NCBI RefSeq assembly: GCF_032118995.1
Contig: NC_092648.1
Span: 3,735,001 to 3,799,000, forward strand
DNA length: 64,000 nucleotides
Source: Asterias amurensis
Taxonomy: Eukaryota > Echinodermata > Asteroidea > Forcipulatida > Asteriidae
Reading direction: 5' to 3'
Position numbers and translations under genes: made by a program. Below the pieces are notes generated by a model. The model made no database searches, was not told where the DNA came from, and saw only the letters and a program-made list of their open reading frames with translations. Numbering within the stretch: position 1 is the stretch's first letter; each line of letters opens with the position of its first letter. Shown one piece after another: positions 11,780 through 21,700 of this stretch.

Positions 11780-11841
11780 CCGCCATCTTGGAAATTTTAC
11801 TTGGGCCGCATTCTTAAAACTTTTCGTCGGCAGTTAGTAAG
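11740..11841 (+). promoter_or_regulatory. Probable untranslated first exon of ATP5MJ with a YY1-like site
   Basis: The word CCGCCATCTTGG at 11780-11791 is the reverse complement of the classic YY1 core (AAGATGGCGG), common at starts of genes for mitochondrial proteins. About 50 bp downstream the sequence TAGTAAG is followed by gtaaaa, a plausible donor at 11841/11842. It would splice to the acceptor 'ctacttag' ending at 13125, leaving 14 nt of 5' UTR before the ATG at 13140. The exact start of transcription is not visible; 11740 is approximate. Confidence 0.5.
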
Positions 11842-13125
11842 GTAAAATGTGTTTTTAACTATATTTATAATATAAATTTCCATAACTTACAATTAATTTA
11901 GGTTCTGTGTTTCATAGTGTGATGATGGGAATGTTTGACTGAATGAAATTAAGACTGCTGCTATTAAAAAAGTGAAAGACTAAACAATTGAAAAATGTGT
12001 GCTGCGAGTGCTATGCGGGTTGTGTACAGTATCTGGTTCAGTAGTCTGTGGTGAGTGGTGTGGGAGTGAGTGTTGGGGATCCGTTGGGGAGTGGGGGCGG
12101 GGGTAAGTAAGTGACTTATTTGTAACGTCACGTCTGGCCCTTAATAAGGTTCCCCATAACCTCAATAAAATACACTTAGTACTATAAATTATACTTTTCA
12201 AAATTGGCCTTGTCGTGTTGTAGTATGAATATGAATATGATGATTCAATAAAAATTGAAAACAAAAATGAAATGGGCCACTTGTTGGTGAGCGCATGAGT
12301 TGACCAATTGTTGGCGTACGGGTTGGCAGGCGTATAAGTTAGCGTGCGTTCTAGTTCAGTTGACCTGTTTCCATATAATAATGTAGCCTTTTGTAGGATT
12401 GTAGTTCAACATTTTCTGGGTTCTTCAAGCTGTTTTCTATCTCTACTTTCTCAAAGTTCAGCCAGCATCTTAGTGTTTAGCACTCATATAGTAGTAACCA
12501 GTAATAACTTGTAATTTCCTTTTGTACATTTACCATGTATTGAAAAAGGATTACTTTGGACCGCCGTTGACTTTGGAAACAACATTAATTATTAAATTTA
12601 AAATATAGAAAAACTATTATTTAATGATTGATTGAATGAAAAGAAGACTGTAGTTTCTGTTACTTTATTAATATTTCTCAAAATTGTTTTCCCCAGGCAG
12701 ACCTGGAATGACACGGAGGCCGTGGCTTTTGTTGCCCTGCTGGGCTTGCCCTTGGTGGCCTTTAAATGTTTCCCACAGTCTTTTAAGATTTTGCAATAGA
12801 TAGAAGTCCCCTTTTTGCAAATTGGAAATGGCCTTGCCCTTTTAAAGATGAAATTCCAAGCCTGCCCAGGAGTGTTACTCCTGGCAAAGGCATTGCTTCA
12901 TAATTAAAATCGCAAGGGCACACAGGTATTTTTCTCCTTGGTAAAGGGCACACTATGATGAAATTGTAAAATTGTACTGAAGCATTTCAAGGGCACCAAG
13001 GCAACGACCAGTGGGCATGGAGGCAACCACCTTCCTGAAATATCAAGCCTGCTGGCATATAATTGTGTTGTTGGATATGAAACAAAATAAAAACAATTTA
13101 TTTTTGTTATTGTTGTTCTACTTAG
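11842..13125 (+). other. Probable first intron of ATP5MJ, with two family H repeats
   Basis: The stretch between the proposed untranslated exon and the ATG-bearing exon holds two family H repeats: 12690-12870 (AGACCTGGAATGACACGGAGG ... ATTCCAAGCCTGCCC) and 12905-13055 (GGTAAAGGGCACAC, GGGCACCAAGGCAACGACCA). No coding sequence is recognised. Confidence 0.5.
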
Positions 13126-13139
13126 TTCAAGCAAGCGAG

Positions 13140-15200
13140 ATGCCTTCCGTTTGGCCCAAGAATTTGATGGCGTTGCACAAGCCATACGTCAGAGAGATCG
13201 GCCCCTTCCTCTTCCCATGTATGCTGATCACAGGATACCTCATGGCAAAAGCTACAATGATAGGATGTAAGTCATTTGGGGTTTGAAAACTTACCCAGTC
13301 AGTTACCCTTGTGTTTTATTACTTGATGTGCAACATTAAGAAGTTGCACCCCCTTAAGGTGATCCCCTAGCTGCCGCTTCCAAGGGTGTTATCCCTGGCC
13401 CACACTTTCTGACTGGCACCACCGAACAAATATTTTAATGAAATGAAATGAAATGAAACTAATTATTTTTGTCCACTTGTTTTTCCTTTCCTTATCACAG
13501 ATAAAGATCTAAAGAAGAAGGAGGCACTTGGTCAATGTAAGTTAACACGAATAGACATTTTTTATTATGATGTCAAATTCACAGTGATTACCATTGTCAA
13601 AGTTAATGTTTTCACAATGGGCCACGTGTCAGAGGCGCAGTGCATTTATTGATCTACAGGCCCCTTCTTTTCATGCCTGTATTAATCAATACTATGTCAT
13701 TTCAACATGTGGCTCTTCGTGAAAACAGTGTTGAGTGTTGTTGTTGAAATCTTGAAATCTGAGACCAGTGCTAATTCACTGGGGTCCCTCAAGATAAACT
13801 TAAAGACTGCTTGTTCAAAGAGTCATTGCATTATATATATCCCTATATTGATTAATATTATTAATGTGTGCATTGCAATGTTGTATTCTATTTTCACTAT
13901 GTATTTCATTGTGTATTTTGTTGCCTTGTTTCCCCCTTTTTACTTGCCAAGGCGTCTGATTTTGAAAATTATCATTTTCAATATTATGCTGCATTTGTGC
14001 ATTACCTTTTGTGTGTGATTGTATGATTCAATGCTTTACTGTGTGATTATTCTGATGTATTTTTGACTGTATTTTGATGCTCATACATATTGTGTATTTG
14101 ATCATGATGATTGTCTTGTTTACCCCCTTTGTAGCGGCGATGGTTTTATTTTTTTGAAAATCATGATCTGAATTTTATGCTGCAATTGTGTATTATCTTT
14201 TGTGTGTGATACATTGTATGATTCAATGCTTTGTTGTGTGATTAATATGATGTATTTTTTACTGGAATTTTGATGCTCACACATATTGTCTATTTGATCA
14301 TGATGATTGTCCTCTTTAGCGGCGATGGTTTTATATTTTGAAAATCATGATATGTAATTTTATGCTGCAATTGTGTATTACCTTTTGTGTGTGATAGATT
14401 GTATTTATTGATGCTTTATTGTGTGATTATTCTGATGTATTTTTGACTGTATTTTGATGCTCCTTATTGTGTATTTGATCGTGATGATTGCCTTGTTCAC
14501 CCCCTTTTTAGGGGTGATGGTGTTATTTTTTGAAAATCATGATATGTAATTTTTATGCTGCATTTGTATGTTGTTGACAAATATTTTTCATCTCTACTGA
14601 ACTATTACATTTTGATATTTTGTATTGACGTGTAGATTTATGCCTTTGAACATCTTTGTATGCAGAGGGTGCACACTACATTACATTACATTGAATATTT
14701 TATTATTGTTATTTACCGTATAAACCAAACTCTGCCATAGCTTTGATGCATGTATTTACTACTTGACGTTGTTTATATTGCTATGGTTTCAAACTTAACT
14801 ACATGTATTTTAATTTTTTTTTAAAGGGAATATTCTCTTACACAAACCACTCAAGTGTTTTACCAATTTTAAAGAATGAATGTTATTGTATGTGTATAAT
14901 TTCCAACGCCCCAGACAGGCCTGGAATTTTGTGGAGGCTACAGAGAGTCAGAGACCAAGGCCTCAGTTGCCCTGCTCTTGGTCTTGGTGCCCCTTCAAAA
15001 GTTTTCCATAGACTTTGAGATTTTCTAATGGAAGTGCCCTTTGCAAAATGAAAATGGCCTTGCCCTTTTAAAAATGAAATTCCAGGCCTGTGGCAATGTG
15101 ATGAATCAAAAGTTGTCCCCTGTATTGTTTTTGTAATCATGTTGTCACTCAATCTAATTGGTTACTGTTTGTTTTCCAATCAACAGCTGGGCATCACTAG
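13140..15200 (+). CDS. ATP5MJ: ATP synthase membrane subunit j (6.8 kDa mitochondrial proteolipid), three coding exons
   Basis: Small subunit of the membrane part of mitochondrial F1Fo ATP synthase. Coding exons 13140-13266, 13501-13536 and 15187-15200, all with GT-AG borders, total 177 nt and encode 58 aa, the same length as human 6.8PL. Shared features with the human protein as I recall it: a KPY near residue 15 (human MKPYYTK, here HKPYVRE), one hydrophobic helix (about 21-38), a basic tail with KKKEAL aligning to RSKALK, and an identical last three residues, GHH. The last coding exon has only four codons plus the stop, so a plain open-reading-frame scan sees only the first exon. Upstream acceptor at 13125 implies a 5' UTR exon, probably near 11841. 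The last intron (13537-15186) contains a tandem array. The polyadenylation site is not clear. The similarity is short, so identification rests on length, topology and the matching tail. Confidence 0.85.
13850..14580 (+). repeat. Tandem array of about 190-bp units in the ATP5MJ intron
   Basis: The phrases GCTGCAATTGTGTATTA, CTTTTGTGTGTGAT, TTTGACTGTATTTTGATGCTC, TTTGATCATGATGATTG and GCGATGGTTTTAT recur in the same order. The GCTGC anchor falls at 13988, 14179, 14364 and 14557 (spacings 191, 185, 193), so there are about three and a half units. AT-rich, non-coding; possibly an amplified piece of a retroposon 3' end. Confidence 0.8.
14905..15090 (-). repeat. Family H repeat with GGCCTGGAATTT ends
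   Basis: Begins CAGGCCTGGAATTTTGTGGAGG and ends AAATGAAATTCCAGGCCTG, a clear inverted repeat at the tips. Closely related to 12690-12870. It lies in the last intron of ATP5MJ, about 100 bp before the final exon. Confidence 0.65.
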
Positions 15201-17640
15201 TACCACTAGAATAGCTTACGAATTCAGAGAATGTCATCTAGGATTGCAGTATGGAATTCATGTTCATCTCCTGACTGACCATCAGCACAGAGTCCTTCAA
15301 CAGACATCTAAGATCAATCACCAGGTTCATCTCAAGTGCTCCTCAAGACGTAAATCATACCAAGCAATCGGAACTGGATGAAAGATCACATCATTATCTG
15401 GAGAGAATTCTTTTTACAAAACTGACAAAATTATTAACATTTTCACATTATGTGTAAAGGGCAGATCAAGATCCCTATTTTGCAGTGTAGCTCATACTTG
15501 CTAAGCACGGAAAAGGTTGTTTAGCAGACTTGGGTCGCCAACCAATTATGTCATGTTACATGTACATGTATTACTTTTGACTGGTACTTGGTTATTTTGC
15601 TAATCAAATTCTTGCGGTGAGCAGAACTCATCTGCTTGCCAACTCTACATGTATGCCAATGAAACTGACTTGGCTTCTTTGTGTTTAACCTGCTTGAGGT
15701 TGAGTTTGACTCTCACTGTAGATTTGACCAGTGTTATATATCCCTCATTCTTTAAACACAAATAGGAAGTTGACATGAATTCCTGCCGTTATTTTTTTCT
15801 TAAATTTTTTGATTTGTATGAGTTTTTAATTTAAAAGTGACTTGGTGTGGGTGCATGATTTGAGTTTAATCCATAAAAGAAAATGAAATATCAACCGAAA
15901 AATGGCTCCTGAAGTCGGATGCAACTTTGACAAAGACATTTTTATTAATTGATAAACATGATACATACACAGCAACACACAGCTATGTGTTGCTGTCACT
16001 CTGTGAGCATTCCTTTGCTCTGTTCATGTAAGGTCATTCATACTGTTCAATATGGTAAAAGACCCACTGTGTGGGGGTGTGTAAGTCCACATAGTGTTTC
16101 AAGACTCTACATTATGTGGACCTGTTTTGTTTTCAGGTCCACACTTTTAAACATAATTGCACAAAACCAGAAGCATACGATTACAGGCTACAATGTAGAA
16201 TGAATCCATGCTTGGACTCTGAACAGGATCTTTTGTTTTGAAGTTTTGCATGAGTTGGATGATAAACTGTAACCATTTCATAGATTCTATTAAAATTGTT
16301 GAGTTGAGTTAAGTGATCAAATTGTTTTCGCAAGAATTCCTCATTAAGAATTTTGATGTCCCTTCTCCTACAGATTTCATGAAAGAGCAAGTGAAGCTCA
16401 GACAAGTACTGTAACAGCGCATAGCGCGTACCGTAACTATGCGCCACGCTTACTGTGTACTGTAATAACACACCGCGAATACTGTAAAAGTGTGCGTACT
16501 GTAACAGCGCGAACTGTAGCATGTAACGTGTACTGTTATATCGCGCCATGCGTAATGTAACATCGTGACTGGGCCATGCATGATGCAGAATCCATTTTGT
16601 TTAAAATGACAATGCCTGTTTTTTCATTCTGGGCCTTTCTGTGTGTTATTTGAAGCCAAATGAACGTTTTGTAACTTTCTCCCTCAGTTTTAGTTTGTCA
16701 CGAAAAGATAAATAAGGTCATTAACACAAAATAAGAGTATGTGAATGCAAGTTGGCATTGGAAAGTATTTTAGGGACTTGGGCCCGTTAAAGGACCCCAA
16801 AAACTGTTGTACAGTTTATTACTTGGGATGGTGTTGTGGGTTATTACTTGACAGTTTCTAGAGGATTTTTTGAGCAGTATAATTTGAATTGGTTATGATT
16901 ATTAGTGTTGCATGCTCACTGGGGGAAATTGAGAATTCTTTGGAATGACAGGGTTATCGGGTCGTCTCTAGGATTATCCTGAACTATGGGTTGCCCATAA
17001 GGGCATTGTGAAATATGTGTGTGAAGGTGCCCATTGGGGCATATTCAGAGGCGCTATGGGTCCTTACCCTTGACGACCCACCGCAGTTTTTAGTCGTATA
17101 TTATTTACAGACATGAAACAATATACTGCCTACAAAATAACTTTGATCGGAAGTCCATTATTCCAAAGTTTTCATGTGCTATCTTTACTATTTTGTTTAG
17201 TGTATTTTTTCATCCTCGTTTAACCATCGTTTGAGCTTGTGAGTTTAACTATAATAAGGTCTTTCTGAAGGCTTAAAAATCGTCACCATTTGCTGTTGTT
17301 TTTCTCGGCAGTCACGGACGCAGGTCGGTTGGACGATACTTTTATATTAAATCCTAGTCACGATTTTCTCGAAAAATATAATTATTGTCTATACCCATAA
17401 TGTGCTGTTTTGATCAAAATATTAAGACAGATTGGTGGAGTTTCAGTAATTGATTCAGACATTGAATGTATACAGCAGAGTTCCTGTTCTACTATAGAAA
17501 ACTGCAAGCCATTTTTACAAAGGCCGTGAGCTGTTTGCAGTTAGTCAAGTGACATGTTTATTCGAATGGTACAAGATACAACAAATTATTGTTACATAAA
17601 ACTGCCGTAGGGCAGTGGTTGAAGTTGTTGAACTCGTAGT
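15201..17640. other. Intergenic between ATP5MJ and gene 2; includes the ATP5MJ 3' UTR and a degenerate minisatellite
   Basis: No coding sequence recognised. The first part must hold the ATP5MJ 3' UTR, but I see no decisive AATAAA. A diverged family F piece lies near 15480-15680. At 16409-16570 the words TACTGTAACAGCGCG and close variants recur six to eight times at uneven 15-25 bp spacing. Confidence 0.55.
16409..16570 (+). repeat. Degenerate minisatellite, unit like TACTGTAACAGCGCG
   Basis: Repeated TACTGTAA / CCGTAACTATGCGCC / GTACTGTAATAACAC / GCGTACTGTAACAGCGC words. The CG-containing arms are unusual in this AT-rich neighbourhood. Confidence 0.55.
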
Positions 17641-18050
17641 TTAAAGGGTCTGTGTTGGTATAATGACACTGAAATTGAATGCCAGTAAAAACTTACTTGG
17701 TTTAGGTTGAAATGCATTTTAAGAGTTTACTTCGAAGCACTGCGGTACTTTTTATCCCCTAAAACTTGAATCTAAGAAACGTTACTGCTGTGCGTTTCTC
17801 GTGGTTATGCCCCAAAATGTTAACCTGAGAAGCGTTACTGCAGAAATGCTTTTAAGATTGTGTACTCCAATTGCAGATTATTCTTCCTGCGTGGACATAA
17901 ACTGCTCCAGATTTTGTCCAATATCTCAAAAACTCTACCACCTTTTAATTGAAATAAAGTTTTCACTGGTTATAGTTTGTAATATACAACTGTACGATTA
18001 AAGCAAACAGTGGGTCCAATATTATTACCAAACGTATACAATCCCTTTAA
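17641..18050 (+). mobile_element. Family D MITE, full-length copy
   Basis: TTAAAGGGTCTGTGTTGGTA at left and CGTATACAATCCCTTTAA at right. Interior phrases GAGAAGCGTTACTGCAG, TTCTTCCTGCGTGGACATAA and AACTGCTCCAG recur at 59731-60088. Ends in TTAA like families A and B. Confidence 0.75.
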
Positions 18051-18711
18051 TACTGATTGGTTCCTTTCCCCACGTCTCGTCGCTTAGTGTTTTTTTTAAT
18101 GAAGATTAACTTTGCATACCTTGGAAGTTCAATGTCCGTTTGACTGTCGACAATTATCAAAAAGCAAACACAGTTTCAAGCTAAAAAGAAACCCATATAC
18201 AAAGCACTAAATGCTACCCGTAGCTCCAAAACAATGCGTAGACTTGTATCTTGAGAGAATACCTGATCTTTTGTGTTAATTTTAAAGTGTCAACTCCTTT
18301 GTTCGATAGAAATACCACCAGCATATCTATCCCCCTTTCTAGACAAAATATCAAACCAGCAGCACATTGTTATCAAAGAAAGAAGATTTATTTGCACGGG
18401 TTTCTGAACAGGAGTTCATATTTGCCGTCTGTTGTCAACTGAAATTGTTACTCATTTTAGGTTCAGTGTAGTAGAAAACTGTGGAACTTTGAACTCAAAA
18501 TCTGAACTTCGGACGTAAAAATATTGCGTTTATTTTAATATTTTATGCCATGCAACTCAGTGGATTATACTTGTGGTGGACTTGGGCCTTGTGAAATTTT
18601 TGTCTGGTGATTGAGCTTCACAGTGTGTGGTTTTGTTTGTTTGCACACTGAAGGACTTCTAAAAGTTTTAAGTTTGTGTTGCTGGATAAATTGTCCACGT
18701 GTCGAGGCAGT

Positions 18712-21700
18712 ATGTCGATTTGGCTAAGAATTCTTGGTGTTTTGCTCTTCGGTAAGACCAGTTTTAATCATTCATTTATTGATAGTTTGTCGCTGAACTT
18801 GCATGTAGGCTTCAGGCCTCTGAGTTTATAAATCATTTGTTAATCTGGTTCATCGAGTCTGCAATATTATTACACAGTTAAGGGAACGATTGGGCCTATA
18901 CCAATTTTGCATAGCAATTCATTAGACTAAACTCGTTTTGTGCACACAGAATGCTACTATTAAGTAACAAATCGCGATGTTTTTAGTAACTCTATAGTCA
19001 TGTTGTACAATTTTTCTAGCTGTATAGGTCTAAAGGAAATCGTTCACTGCATTTAGCTTGGGGATTCGAACCCACCACAACCTTGTAACTAGACGACAAA
19101 GCTTACTTTAGTCATTGTGAAATCAGCGGTTAGCTTGGTAGGATTCGAACCCACAACCTTGTTATTGCAAGTCCTGCAGTCTACCCACGATCACGGTGAC
19201 GTGGGTGGTGGTGGTGGTGGGGGGGGGGGGGGGGGCAGGATATAGTTTTCTCGATAACTATGTTACAAATCTCATACTTTGTCTCCAAAAACTTGTCCGT
19301 GGAACCGTGTAGCTTTCGTCGTGGCTTTATGGGTGTTGAAGCGGTATATACGGGGAGGCTGGTGCTACAGCGGGGCCCGAATGGACGGGAAGACAGTGAT
19401 TGTTACGGGAGCTAGCTCGGGCATCGGGAAGGAGACAGCCAAAGACATGGCTAGAAGAGGTAATGATTATAGTATTTAACAATAACGGGAATTGATTTCG
19501 GTTGTAGATTTGTCAATAAGGAACTAGGTTAGGTTTATGGAGGAACACGATATGAATGTTGTAAGAGTAATTTATGTGAGTTTGGTTATAGTTTTGTCAA
19601 TAAGGAACTAGGTTAGGCTGATGCAGGAACACAATGTTCCTTTTTCAGTTTTTGTGGTGAAAAAGAAATGATTCTGGGCACTCGGGTTTTGAGCAGTAAT
19701 CTGAGGTCAATCACGACACTTGTGTACACCCTTGAGCAAGGCACTCATAATTGCTTCTCTCCACGCAGGAGTACAAGTCGTTTAATGCAAATGAAACTGG
19801 ATATAAATACTGGCCTGATGAGCCATAGTATTGCCTTTGGATTGATTTTACTTTTTCTACTGTTTTTAATAGTGGGGCCTCTGAATATGTTACTATACTT
19901 GTGCCAGATTTTGTACTATTTGTACTATAATTTACAACCGAATACATTATTTCTCAGTGAGATATCTTATGTATCCAACGCTCCGATCATAGTAGAGATA
20001 GGTTCTACCGATCCAACGGTAATCCTCGTGTGCTTTTATCTTCGACAGGAGCACGGGTGATTCTTGCCTGCCGAAATAAGGCCAAAGCTGCCGAGGCCAA
20101 AGCAGAAATTCGTCGAGCGACCTCTAGCGGTCACCTTGTAATACGTCAGTTGGATCTGTCGTCTCTTGCTTCTATCAGAGCGTTTGCTGAGAAGATCAAA
20201 GAGGAAGAGTCGAGACTTGATGTCTTGATCAATAATGCGGGTCAGTTCTCTCACACTTTCTTAAAAAATGCATCCTTGAGGAGTACTACTTTGTTCTTTT
20301 CGGTGTCCCTCACTTAACATGTTTCTCATAGTCTTTGTACACAGATGTCCTTGTGAGACACCAAAGTCTATAGAATTCCCCTATGGAGTCCTATAATTTT
20401 ACCTTTTTTGTTTTTTCTCCTTATATGATAAGGTACCGAAACTGAGCACAACCGTCCTAAAAAACACACATAGAGGCGCCTCATACTGTCGCTCTTACAT
20501 GTTTATACTCGGCAGCTCCCATTTACGTTTCTTTACACAACATTTTTAAAAGCATCTTGAGGAGACGTTTAGTGATCCCTCCTTTGACCCTGTACTTAAC
20601 ATCTTCCAAATAGACACTCTCACTGCACAAACCGGGATGTTAAAATTGACACGATGTAGTCTCATAAAGATACAACATCAACAAATTATCAACATTTACT
20701 GTTGCTCAAGTAACACTTATTGCTGCAAACAATCAAACGTTGGTTTTATTTTAAAAATCACTAAAATTGCAACACATTATGCAGGAAATTGAGTAGGTGA
20801 TGAAAACCCCGTATTGACATATGCCTTTTAGTATAAGCGAACGGTGTACATTGCTGACTCTAAGTTTGCTTCGGAAATCAGTTTGCTCTTTTCCCCATAC
20901 AATTGTTTCTTTCCGGTACGTGCACTTGTCAGCAATTTTGTGAGTTCTGACGGCCCAATGGTCATGAGCGCTTGTCCGGTTGGCCTCATTTAGAATCGTG
21001 AGGCGTGTGATTTGTCCAAATGTTTGTTTTCTTCTTCGTTTAATAACTATAACTATGGTCCCTGTGCCACCAGTGCGACCGACCTAGTTCCTCCTATTAC
21101 AATGTCTGAGAGACTTTTTGCTTCTCCTCACCCACACACACTTGATTTTCTGAGATGAAGGCACCATTCCAACAGCTTTTCCACGTACTGCACCTCTTTG
21201 GAACTCCTTGTCTTGTTCATGTTTGAAGACTGTTTTTAATCTGAATATTTCATTTCAAAAGGGGTCGCGTTTTGAGATATTGCCGAAAAATGGCAAACAG
21301 AATCCTTCCAGACAATCGGCCCCAGTGCTTCGTCTCAAGTCGGTGTCTACACCCCCTCCCCCACCCCCAGTTCCACCTCGTGTTATTCTTGGTTGAAAAC
21401 GAACTTTCAATCTAAAACAGAATGTAAGTGCAACCATAAAAAAAATATCCATTAATTACAAGCACAAGTGAAACTACTGTACTAGAACCCATGTTGATCG
21501 CATTGCATTTGCTCCCATGGTTGTAACGATGTGTCCCAAACAATCAATACAATGTATGGGTTCGAATCTTGGCCTCGCCAATCACGACACTAGCGAGCAG
21601 GGCACTTTATCATAATTGCTTCTCTCCACACAGGAGTACAAGTATTTTAACGCTAAGGAAACCGGATATAATTGCAAATGAACATCAATCTATACCAGAA

